Of a DNA stretch of 39,347 bases, positions 9,812 to 16,557 are shown in pieces (position 1 is the stretch's first letter; each line of letters begins with the position of its first letter). The DNA is from an archaeon (GTDB lineage: Archaea > Asgardarchaeota > Heimdallarchaeia > Heimdallarchaeales > JAJRWK01): assembly GCA_024276795.1 (NCBI GenBank), contig JAJRWK010000236.1:1-39347 (forward strand). Direction: 5' to 3'. Below the pieces are notes generated by a model, which saw nothing but the letters and a program-made list of their open reading frames with translations, ran no database searches and was not told where the DNA came from. Position numbers and translations under genes: made by a program.

Positions 9812-10001
9812 TTTTGTTTATCCTCCTAGTGGAATAGATTTAATAAAATGAGTTATTGTTTGATTTTCTTTCATCTATGGTGTTTTTAAGTAATAAAACA
9901 TGCGCAGAAGAAATTAAATATGAGAAAACATAGAACCGAGAGGACACAAGAGTATTTGGACTAATGTTGCTGAGAACACAAAACAGTGTATTTGAAAGCA
10001 A
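9812..10001. promoter_or_regulatory. Divergent intergenic region upstream of the surface protein and the 219-residue membrane protein
   Basis: AT-rich 190 nt between divergent genes. On the minus strand it contains the GGAGGA ribosome-binding site for the surface protein (9821-9826) and a TTTATTAA-like TATA candidate near 9838-9847. On the plus strand, ATTAAATATG near 9911 is a possible TATA box but lies far from the start at 10002. No gene is seen inside. Confidence 0.4.
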
Positions 10002-10661
10002 ATGTGTTTTTCTTTGGATGAGGAATTATTAAGCAAGATTAGTGGTGATATGATGCCTTTTGCGTGGGATAATGATTCCTTTGAATTGCTTTTGGAATCG
10101 CCTCATAGCTTGAGTGTTCCCAATGTTTTGGATCGCTTCTTGCTTACAGGTATTGTTTTCTTGGGTTTTTGTGTAGCTCCTCTTTTTAGTCTTCTAGTAA
10201 TTATCGATGGCTCGGGCTCTTCATTTGGTAAGTTTATCATGCTTCTGCTAGATCCTTACGATCCTTCAGTACTAGTTGGATTCTTGTTTTTTGTTGCATT
10301 TCCTGTTGGGACGGGGCTATTTTTTGTTTACAAATTGCTGTTTTTTCCTTTTTTGCCCCAAGAAGATATTTTAATTAATAGAAAAGGTATTATGATTTTG
10401 TCTTCGCGCTATGTCTTCAGAGGAATTAGGGAAGACTTGGAATTGGTGAGAGAACCCGATTTCTTTTATTCTTGGGACGACATACAAGTGGTTTCACGGC
10501 TCGATATGGATAGATTAGAAGTAATAAGTTTTGATTCGAAATTTGTAATTGATCTAAGTGTTTACCTGAAGAATAATCAAGATCCACTTCTTGAGAGAGA
10601 AAAATTAGTGAATATAATTCAAGGAATGTGGGAAGATCATCTCGTTTTGAGAAGCAAATAA
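10002..10661 (+). CDS. Hypothetical two-pass membrane protein
   Basis: 219 residues, family not recognised. A polar N-terminal 40 residues, two hydrophobic hairpins (about 45-67 and 83-115, the second broad enough to be one long or two short segments), then a cytoplasmic-type C-terminal domain of about 100 residues rich in beta strands (EDILINRKGIMILSSRYVFR, YSWDDIQVV). The pattern of two membrane helices followed by a beta domain resembles bPH-type membrane proteins, but no diagnostic residues were found. It is convergent with the next gene (14 nt between stops). Confidence 0.6.
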   Translation: MCFSLDEELLSKISGDMMPFAWDNDSFELLLESPHSLSVPNVLDRFLLTGIVFLGFCVAPLFSLLVIIDGSGSSFGKFIMLLLDPYDPSVLVGFLFFVAFPVGTGLFFVYKLLFFPFLPQEDILINRKGIMILSSRYVFRGIREDLELVREPDFFYSWDDIQVVSRLDMDRLEVISFDSKFVIDLSVYLKNNQDPLLEREKLVNIIQGMWEDHLVLRSK

Positions 10662-10675
10662 TTTTTCTTGGAGAG

Positions 10676-11197
10676 TCAGCTGATTGAGAAAGCCGTATAA
10701 TCAGAAGAAGAAGTCTTAAAGAAAAGAACGGCACCTATCACGAGGGATAAGATTCCGATTATTCCCATCAATACGAAAGCGAGATCGTATAAAGTAAAAG
10801 GACAGAGATAGAGGAAGTCCAATACCAGAAATGGACTTTCGACGAGGAAAAAGGGAATCAATACGATAAAGAGAGTTATCGCTTCATAGTAGTTCCGATT
10901 GAAATAGAGGGTATGCAAATAAGCCCTTGTAAGTATGGCAATGGTTGCGCTTATAGCAAAGGGTAATGCATAGAGAGAAATGAGCTCATGATTTCTTTTT
11001 GCAAAAGATACGCCCACAGAAATCAGAAAGAAGACAGATGAGAAACTGGCGAGACCAAGGAGCGTTTCTGATAGATAGGAGTAAAAGGTAAAGGGACCGT
11101 CAATAACTATCGCAGTTCCGGCAGAACACTCGAGACCAAACGTCATGAAGACAATCCCTATTGCACGGAATCGAGAGCGTAAGTAGTTTTGTATCAT
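10676..11197 (-). CDS. Hypothetical multi-pass membrane protein
   Basis: 173 residues with about five hydrophobic segments (approximately residues 11-33, 43-63, 74-92, 104-125 and 134-160), short loops and no soluble domain. No family motif was recognised. Its start at 11197 lies only 40 nt from the inversion breakpoint in the adjacent TPR gene, and the reconstructed TPR frame would overlap it by about 100 nt, so its 5' context may have been rearranged. Confidence 0.5.
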   Translation of the reverse strand: MIQNYLRSRFRAIGIVFMTFGLECSAGTAIVIDGPFTFYSYLSETLLGLASFSSVFFLISVGVSFAKRNHELISLYALPFAISATIAILTRAYLHTLYFNRNYYEAITLFIVLIPFFLVESPFLVLDFLYLCPFTLYDLAFVLMGIIGILSLVIGAVLFFKTSSSDYTAFSIS

Positions 11198-12305
11198 GAT
11201 TAGATAGGTGTTTTATGAACATATAGTAATTAGCAAATGATGAACAAACCAAACGAAGGGCTGGCCCTCATAAATCTCAGTTCCATCTATCTCTCTCAAA
11301 GCAGAGAGAGAAAAGCTATGCAAGCTCTCGAACAAGCCCTTGCTCTCCTATCTTCCTCCGAAGACTTTGGATTACCCCTATACCAAATCTACGAAATGAT
11401 CAAAGTCACCCTCACAATTGGAGAACGGAACTCCGCCTTACAATATCTTCAACATCTTGAATACTTTGCTAACAAAAGCTATGCTCCTGAAGAGCTCAAA
11501 GGAATGCTTCTCTTAGGAAAAGCAAGATATTATATGAATTGCGGACAAATGCACTGCATTGCCAAAGCCCAAAAGCTACTAGAACAAGCCCTAAAGCTAA
11601 ATTTGAGCAAGCAATCCTGGCTAAAAGCGATGATGCTCCTTTTAGAATTCCTCGTTCTAGAAACCAAAATCTTCCTCGAAGACGAGATCATACAACAAGC
11701 CTCATCAGAGATCGGGCGATTTTGAGTGCGTCTTTGAACTGCTTTTCGGCGTTCGAGAGTTCACCGTGCATGAAATAGGAGAGCCCAATGTTGCTTGTAA
11801 GTTGAAAATGAAGTGTTCACAGTTTTTTCTCGCAAAAAACGTTTTCCTTCCATGTAGAGTCGCTGAGCGGTTTTGTATTTATCTGCGTAGCTGGAGAGAT
11901 TTCCTTTAATCTTGTAGAATACACCGATCCATGCGTTTTTACACCTAGAAAACAGAGGGTATTGGTCATTGTTTCTTTGTTTCCTTAGACTCCAAGCGGA
12001 ATCAAGGGTTTTGATTCCTTCGGGAACGTGTCCCAAGCGAAAAAAAGTTGTGTCTGGTACATGAGGGCTGTGAGGAAGAGATCTGGAGAGTTCGTGTTTG
12101 TATTCATCGTAGTGATTAATTGTTCGATAAGATCTGTTCCTTCAGCGATTCTTCCGAGTTCGCTTAGAAGAAATGTTTCCCAGAACAGGAATCTTTGGCG
12201 TTGTTCTTCACTTTCAAGGTTGGTTTTTAGAACGTCGTTGATGAAGTTTAGGGCGTCATTGAGTTTTCTTTGGGCGAACAGACTTTCAACGCTAAAAAGA
12301 TCCAC
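11100..12305 (-). pseudogene. TPR-repeat protein gene, broken by two frameshifts and an internal inversion
   Basis: The minus strand from GTG 12305 encodes helical-repeat sequence in three pieces. Frame 1 covers residues MDLFSVESLFAQRKLNDAL to LFF; it continues after a slip at a T7 run (12040-12046) as GHVPEGIKTLDSAW, then after a second slip at a T4 run (11805-11808) as LTSNIGLSYFMHGELSNAEK. At 11707 the gene stops matching; its continuation is found on the plus strand at 11238-11707. Restoring that segment gives IARSLMNKPNEGLALINL in perfect frame and a further 45 codons to TGA at 11100-11102. Intact, it would be a TPR protein of roughly 400 residues, probably a protein-protein adaptor. GTG 12305 is an uncertain start. 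Confidence 0.8.
11238..11707 (+). other. Inverted segment carrying the C-terminal part of the TPR gene
   Basis: The plus strand here encodes tetratricopeptide helices (ALINLSSIYLSQ, KAMQALEQALALL, KAQKLLEQALKLNL). The segment is bounded by TGATGA at 11238-11243 and TCATCA at 11702-11707, an inverted 6-bp match. Its plus strand is A/C-rich, whereas the plus strand on both sides is G/T-rich whatever the coding direction. Flipping the segment about these six bases joins it in frame to the minus-strand half of the gene. A free-standing 162-residue ORF starting at 11237 (ATG ATG) exists, but is best read as a fragment. Confidence 0.8.
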
Positions 12306-12474
12306 TATTATAAATAAGGGTTAGCAATAATAATGGGTTTCTCTCAGTTCTTAAGAAAGAACAAATACATTCTTCTTCTTAGCTTAAATTAGTGGAGAGA
12401 AAAGGATTTCCGTTCGCTAAGCGAAGGAGTGGGAGAGGAAGTCGGTCTTTCGTGTTTGGTTTTTTCCGTAGGTA
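12306..12474. other. Short intergenic region with two small hairpins
   Basis: No gene seen. It contains GTTCTT-AAGA-AAGAAC (about 12351-12366) and TTCGC-TAA-GCGAA (12413-12425), either of which could sit in the 3' end of the ssDNA-binding protein transcript. TTTATAAT lies at about 12308-12315 on the minus strand, but is too close to the TPR GTG start to be a standard TATA box for it. Confidence 0.3.
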
Positions 12475-12969
12475 TTACCAAGAATAATTGCTACGACCGG
12501 ATGAATAGCCTCCGCCACGTCGGTTATCACCGTAACGGGAGCGGGGTCTTTCGTGTTCTTGGTCAGATATGTTGTTCTCGGTGTCTACTTCGGGGATATC
12601 TTCGTCAATTTCTTCGAAACTGCCATTCCGGCCTAGTGAAAGACGGATATGGCCTCTGAACAGAATAGTTTTTGCATTCTCAAACTGATAGGTTTTGCCA
12701 ACTTCTACTTTCTCGATGTCTTCATTCCATGCTGAAAAATACACACACCCTGTCTCATCACCGATGAGGACTTCCATCACTTCGTGCTGTTCGCCGGTAT
12801 TTCGATTCGATACTTCTCTTCTTTCCCCAAGCTCTAAGACTTTGGCTTTCAAGGAAAGATCATATGACCTCGGCGAGAGGTCTTCAACTTTTACAACTTC
12901 ATTAGATTGCAATAAGATCACATCAAACTGCGTTCTGAGAGAAAAAACTGTGAAGCTCTTATCTCTCAA
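12475..12969 (-). CDS. ssb: Single OB-fold ssDNA-binding protein with RG-rich tail
   Basis: Up to 164 residues. One OB fold (KVEDLSPRSYDLSLKAKVLE, EVLIGDETGCVYFSAWN, GKTYQFENAKTILFRGHIRL) of the archaeal SSB/RPA type, followed by an acidic linker (EEIDEDIPEVDTENN) and a Gly/Arg/Tyr-rich tail (RRGGGYSSGRSNYSW), as in crenarchaeal-type SSB. It binds single-stranded nucleic acid. The start is uncertain: the longest frame starts at TTG 12969, but the homologous part begins about residue 25, so GTG 12921 or TTG 12912 are plausible. The conserved OB signature LGRNGSFEEI near residue 112 matches LGRYG motifs in the large RPA of this window. Confidence 0.85.
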   Translation of the reverse strand: MRDKSFTVFSLRTQFDVILLQSNEVVKVEDLSPRSYDLSLKAKVLELGERREVSNRNTGEQHEVMEVLIGDETGCVYFSAWNEDIEKVEVGKTYQFENAKTILFRGHIRLSLGRNGSFEEIDEDIPEVDTENNISDQEHERPRSRYGDNRRGGGYSSGRSNYSW

Positions 12970-13171
12970 TTAATCGTAGGTGTAAGAGTATATCAATGCA
13001 TCGCAATGACCATTTTGTTCTTTTTGTGCTATTTTCCATGTTTTCTTGCCCATAATCGCAAATTAGGCGATTGTGGGGAAAATTAGTAATTTGTACTGGT
13101 TTGGTTAGATCTTGTTTTTTGTTTTTAGCAATGAAGAAAAAGTAGATATTTCTTGGTGCTAGGTTTTTTCC

Positions 13172-13567
13172 ATGCGTATTCCAAAAGACTATCTTGACTT
13201 GTTTTTGGGCCAGCATTTTGTATGTGTTGCTACTGTTAACGAGAATTGCATGCCTCAGGTAACCCCCATGTGGATTGATTATGATGGTGAGAAGGAACTC
13301 GTTGTTGTCAACACTGCTAGGGGGAGAGTAAAAACTCGGAATTTTGAGAGAACTGGGAAGGTTGCGTTGTGTATTCTTGATTCTCAAAACCCATATCGTT
13401 ACATTTCTCTTCAGGGAGAGGTCGTGGAGATCACTGAAGAGGGAGCAGTGGAACATATTCGTGAGCTGGCAAGAAGATATCGTGGCGAGGGTGCTTCATT
13501 TCCTCTGGCTGACGGAGAGGTAAGAGTGAAGGTGTTCATTAAACCGATCACAGTTTCTCCTCATTAG
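13172..13567 (+). CDS. PPOX-class flavin/F420-binding oxidoreductase-like protein
   Basis: 131 residues, a complete split-barrel domain of the pyridoxamine 5'-phosphate oxidase superfamily. Typical features are FVCVATVNENCMPQVTPMW near the N-terminus, then VNTARGRVKTRNF (the cofactor phosphate-binding loop) and VALCILDSQNPYRYISLQGE. The short length and R..K.RN motif fit the F420-dependent family common in archaea. The cofactor (FMN or F420) cannot be decided by eye, nor can the substrate. It stands alone between two minus-strand genes. Confidence 0.85.
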   Translation: MRIPKDYLDLFLGQHFVCVATVNENCMPQVTPMWIDYDGEKELVVVNTARGRVKTRNFERTGKVALCILDSQNPYRYISLQGEVVEITEEGAVEHIRELARRYRGEGASFPLADGEVRVKVFIKPITVSPH

Positions 13568-13760
13568 TGAGGATTTAGGGGTCTTACTGTCAAGAATTGA
13601 AGAGAATATAATGCGGCGACACACTATGAAAACGTTGTACCTGGACTAGCAAACCAGCCAGGAGAGCAGGAAACAAGTTTTCCTTTTTTCCAAATGGGGC
13701 AGATGGAAGCTGAGAGGACATTTCAGGGGAAAAAACAGGCGAGGCAATCTATTTCTAGTA

Positions 13761-14621
13761 CTACAAGTTTTCTAGTTTTTTCAAGGCTTCCATTAGGGCT
13801 TTTTGATCTTCACTTATCGGTGTAGGAATTTTTCGCTCCTCTTTTGCTTCAGGTTCTGGAGCAGGTGGGTTGAGGGTGTCACCGGCAGGTGTGGGTGGAC
13901 TGGTTGGTGAGGGAATAGAGTCTAAAGAGCCGGGCATGTTAGCCAATGAGTCGGCAGGGGAGGGTGGTAACGGTTTTGTCTCGGGGTGAGTGATAGATGA
14001 AGGAGGTCGTTCTGTGGAAGCGGGAGCCTCGGGGATGGTCTTGGTTAGAGGTTCGGTTTGAGCATTTTCTATGATGATTGGTTTGGCAGGGCTTGAAGGT
14101 ATTGATGCGGGTTCTTTTGTGGATGCGGTGATAGGAGCCGTGGCTGGCGGTGTTGTAGAGGAAAGTGTTGAGCTGATGGTCGGGGGTTCCGTTTCGAGGG
14201 GCTTGGCGGGGGATTCATGAATGATTTCCTGAGGAATGACTTCTTTTTTCTCTTCTCTGGCTACTGGTTTTAGGTCTTCAATAGCCGATTGTAGCACTTG
14301 AATTTGTGAAGAGAGTCTTTTCTCAAGATCATGAAGTTGGTCTCTCAGAGTGGTTACTTCGTCTTTCACTTCGCTTAGATCTGCGCTTTCTGTGATCTGA
14401 GGCATAGGGGGTGGTGAGTGGGGTGGGGCTACCATGCGATTCTCTAATGCCTCCACGGACTTTGCCAGCTGGATGACTTTTTTCTCGAGCTGGTTGATAC
14501 GAGTGTTTGTTTCTTCAAGGCGTTCTTTCATTTGGTCGCGGAGTTTCTCTAGATTAGAAACAATAAGACGAATGGCTTTTGCGACGGTACCAGACTTTTC
14601 ATCGCTTGACACGGCAATCAT
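13761..14621 (-). CDS. Coiled-coil protein with long Pro/Ser/Thr-rich linker, unknown function
   Basis: 286 residues from ATG 14621 (an upstream start at 14636 adds five residues). Residues about 10-65 form a coiled coil (KLRDQMKERLEETNTRINQL), a second coil spans about 80-120, and about 150 residues of low-complexity Pro/Ser/Thr/Ala sequence follow. It ends in a conserved-looking helix (EDQKALMEALKKLENL). No signal peptide or membrane segment. No family was recognised. It follows rpoB' on the same strand, 170 nt downstream, where rpoA1 would stand in the common archaeal operon. A scaffold or tether role is only a guess. Confidence 0.6.
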   Translation of the reverse strand: MIAVSSDEKSGTVAKAIRLIVSNLEKLRDQMKERLEETNTRINQLEKKVIQLAKSVEALENRMVAPPHSPPPMPQITESADLSEVKDEVTTLRDQLHDLEKRLSSQIQVLQSAIEDLKPVAREEKKEVIPQEIIHESPAKPLETEPPTISSTLSSTTPPATAPITASTKEPASIPSSPAKPIIIENAQTEPLTKTIPEAPASTERPPSSITHPETKPLPPSPADSLANMPGSLDSIPSPTSPPTPAGDTLNPPAPEPEAKEERKIPTPISEDQKALMEALKKLENL

Positions 14622-14790
14622 ATGAAGATAGATCAATCAATTATCTAAAGTTGTTGGATTGGATACTAGATGATTATTCAGTTGTGGTGGATGTGTTGTG
14701 AGTTGGGGAAGTATGGATGGGGTTGTTGGTTTAACTGGAGAAGAGTAGTGAGTTGAAAAAAGGGAAAGGAGTTAAGGAGGCGAAACGGGG

Positions 14791-16551
14791 TTAAGCAAGG
14801 CTGGTGAGCTCGATTTTTGGTGCAATGCCTAGTGACATCAGTTCTTGAACTAGGAGCTTGAAGGCGTAACTGATTGTAATTTTCGAGACATTAACCTCGT
14901 CTCTGCAGATCGGGCATTCCATTTTGTCCTTGTTTCGGTTGTAGTAGGCAAGGAAGCCACATCGCTCGCATACTAGGATTTCGGATTTATCGGACTCATC
15001 TAGGAGTCGTTCTTTGAGGATGATTGCGCTTCCATGGCCGATTAGACAGTCTCTTTCCATTTCTCCGAATTTCAGGCCTCCTTCCCTTGCTCGTCCTTCG
15101 GTGGGTTGTCTGGTAAGGATTTGAACGGGTCCTCGGGCACGTGCGTGAATCTTGTCGTTTACGAGGTGGTGGAGCTTTTGATAGAATGCGATGCCCACGA
15201 AGACTTCTGCTTCGAGCTTTTCACCTGTTCTCCCGTCATACATGACTCTTCTGCCGTATGGCTGGAGACCGTGTTCTTTTAGTGATGAGATAAGGTCGTC
15301 AGAGCTGATTCCTTCAAATGCTGTTGCGTATACAGGTTTTCCTTGTTCCGAAGCGAGGAGACCAGAGAGAAGTTCTAGGAGCTGTCCAATGGTCATCCGG
15401 CTGGGGATTGCGTGTGGATTGATTATGAGGTCGGGAACGATTCCGTCTTCTGAGAAGGGCATGTCTTCTTGTTTAGCAATGTAGCCGATGACTCCCTTCT
15501 GTCCATGTCGTGAAGCGAATTTGTCTCCCACTTCTGGAATTCTTAAGCTTCGCATTTTAACTTTGACGAGTTTGTTACCTTCTTGGGTTTCAGTGATCAC
15601 GACGAGATCTGCGACTCCTGTTTCACCAAATCTCATACTAACACTGGTTTCTCTTCTGCGTTCAAATTGCATTGGCATGTCGAAGTCTTGGTATTCTTCT
15701 ATGAATCTTGGGGGACTGGTTCGGCCGATGATGACTTCTCCCTTGTTTCCATCTACCTCGGCTTCTGGTTCCACGATACCGTCTTCTGCGAGGTGTCGGT
15801 ATACCTTGGGGTTTTTGTAACCCCGAGCGTCTTCTGAGGGGATTTCGAAACGGTCTTCTTGACCACCCGGATATTTTCGTTCTTCTGATTCGTAGGATCT
15901 GAAGAATGTACTTCGACCTAATCCTCTGTCAATACTTGCTTGGTTGAAGATGAGGGCATCTTCCATGTTGTAACCACCGTAGGAGAGAAGGGCGACAACA
16001 AAGTTTTGGCCTGCGGGACGGTCGTCGAAACCGATTGTTTTCATGGCGTGGGTCTTTACTAGAGGGATTTGTGGGTAATGCAGAACATGTCCTCTGGTAT
16101 CCATTCGTAGCCTAAAGTTGGCAGCATAGATCCCAAGAGCTTGTTTTGCCATTCCTGCTTCGTAGACATTTCTGTCTGAACGGTTATGTTCGGGGAATGG
16201 GATGAGGGATGCGGTAATGCCAAGAATCGTGCTTGGTTCGATTTCAACGTGTGTGTGTTCTTCAGTTACTTGGTCGAGAGACAGTGCGATATATGCGTTC
16301 TCTTCTTCTTCGGCGTCTAAATATTCGATGACTCCTTGTCGTATGAGGTCTTGCCAGCCAAGTTCTCCTTTTTTGATTTTTTCCAAGTGGTTCTCTTTCA
16401 GTAATGGTCGGCCATCTTTAACAATAATGAGCGGCCTACGTACTCGTCCATGATCGCTGTTGATTTGGACTTCTTGAACATCGGGATAGTATGCAACATT
16501 GACCTCGGAGGGCAGTCTTTGTCTTCTGCGATTCAGTCGGATTTGTTCCAC
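14791..16551 (-). CDS. rpoB1: DNA-directed RNA polymerase subunit B' (C-terminal half of B)
   Basis: 586 residues from GTG 16551, 6 nt after the rpoB'' stop. It carries the catalytic-side motifs of the second-largest subunit: GYNMEDALIFNQ, KFASRHGQKGV (switch/hybrid-binding region), IPSRMTIGQLLE, and the C-terminal GLKFGEMERDCLIGHG. A zinc ribbon follows (CERCGFLAYYN...CPICRD) before the clamp-binding C-terminal helix. Length matches B' subunits of archaea in which B is split. The frame is intact, unlike its partner. It is co-transcribed with rpoB''. Confidence 0.98.
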   Translation of the reverse strand: MEQIRLNRRRQRLPSEVNVAYYPDVQEVQINSDHGRVRRPLIIVKDGRPLLKENHLEKIKKGELGWQDLIRQGVIEYLDAEEEENAYIALSLDQVTEEHTHVEIEPSTILGITASLIPFPEHNRSDRNVYEAGMAKQALGIYAANFRLRMDTRGHVLHYPQIPLVKTHAMKTIGFDDRPAGQNFVVALLSYGGYNMEDALIFNQASIDRGLGRSTFFRSYESEERKYPGGQEDRFEIPSEDARGYKNPKVYRHLAEDGIVEPEAEVDGNKGEVIIGRTSPPRFIEEYQDFDMPMQFERRRETSVSMRFGETGVADLVVITETQEGNKLVKVKMRSLRIPEVGDKFASRHGQKGVIGYIAKQEDMPFSEDGIVPDLIINPHAIPSRMTIGQLLELLSGLLASEQGKPVYATAFEGISSDDLISSLKEHGLQPYGRRVMYDGRTGEKLEAEVFVGIAFYQKLHHLVNDKIHARARGPVQILTRQPTEGRAREGGLKFGEMERDCLIGHGSAIILKERLLDESDKSEILVCERCGFLAYYNRNKDKMECPICRDEVNVSKITISYAFKLLVQELMSLGIAPKIELTSLA

Positions 16552-16557
16552 GAGAAT

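Noticed and set aside
12959-13456. 165-residue minus-strand ORF opposite the PPOX-like gene
   Set aside because: It lies antisense to a gene with clear family motifs and shows no domain of its own.
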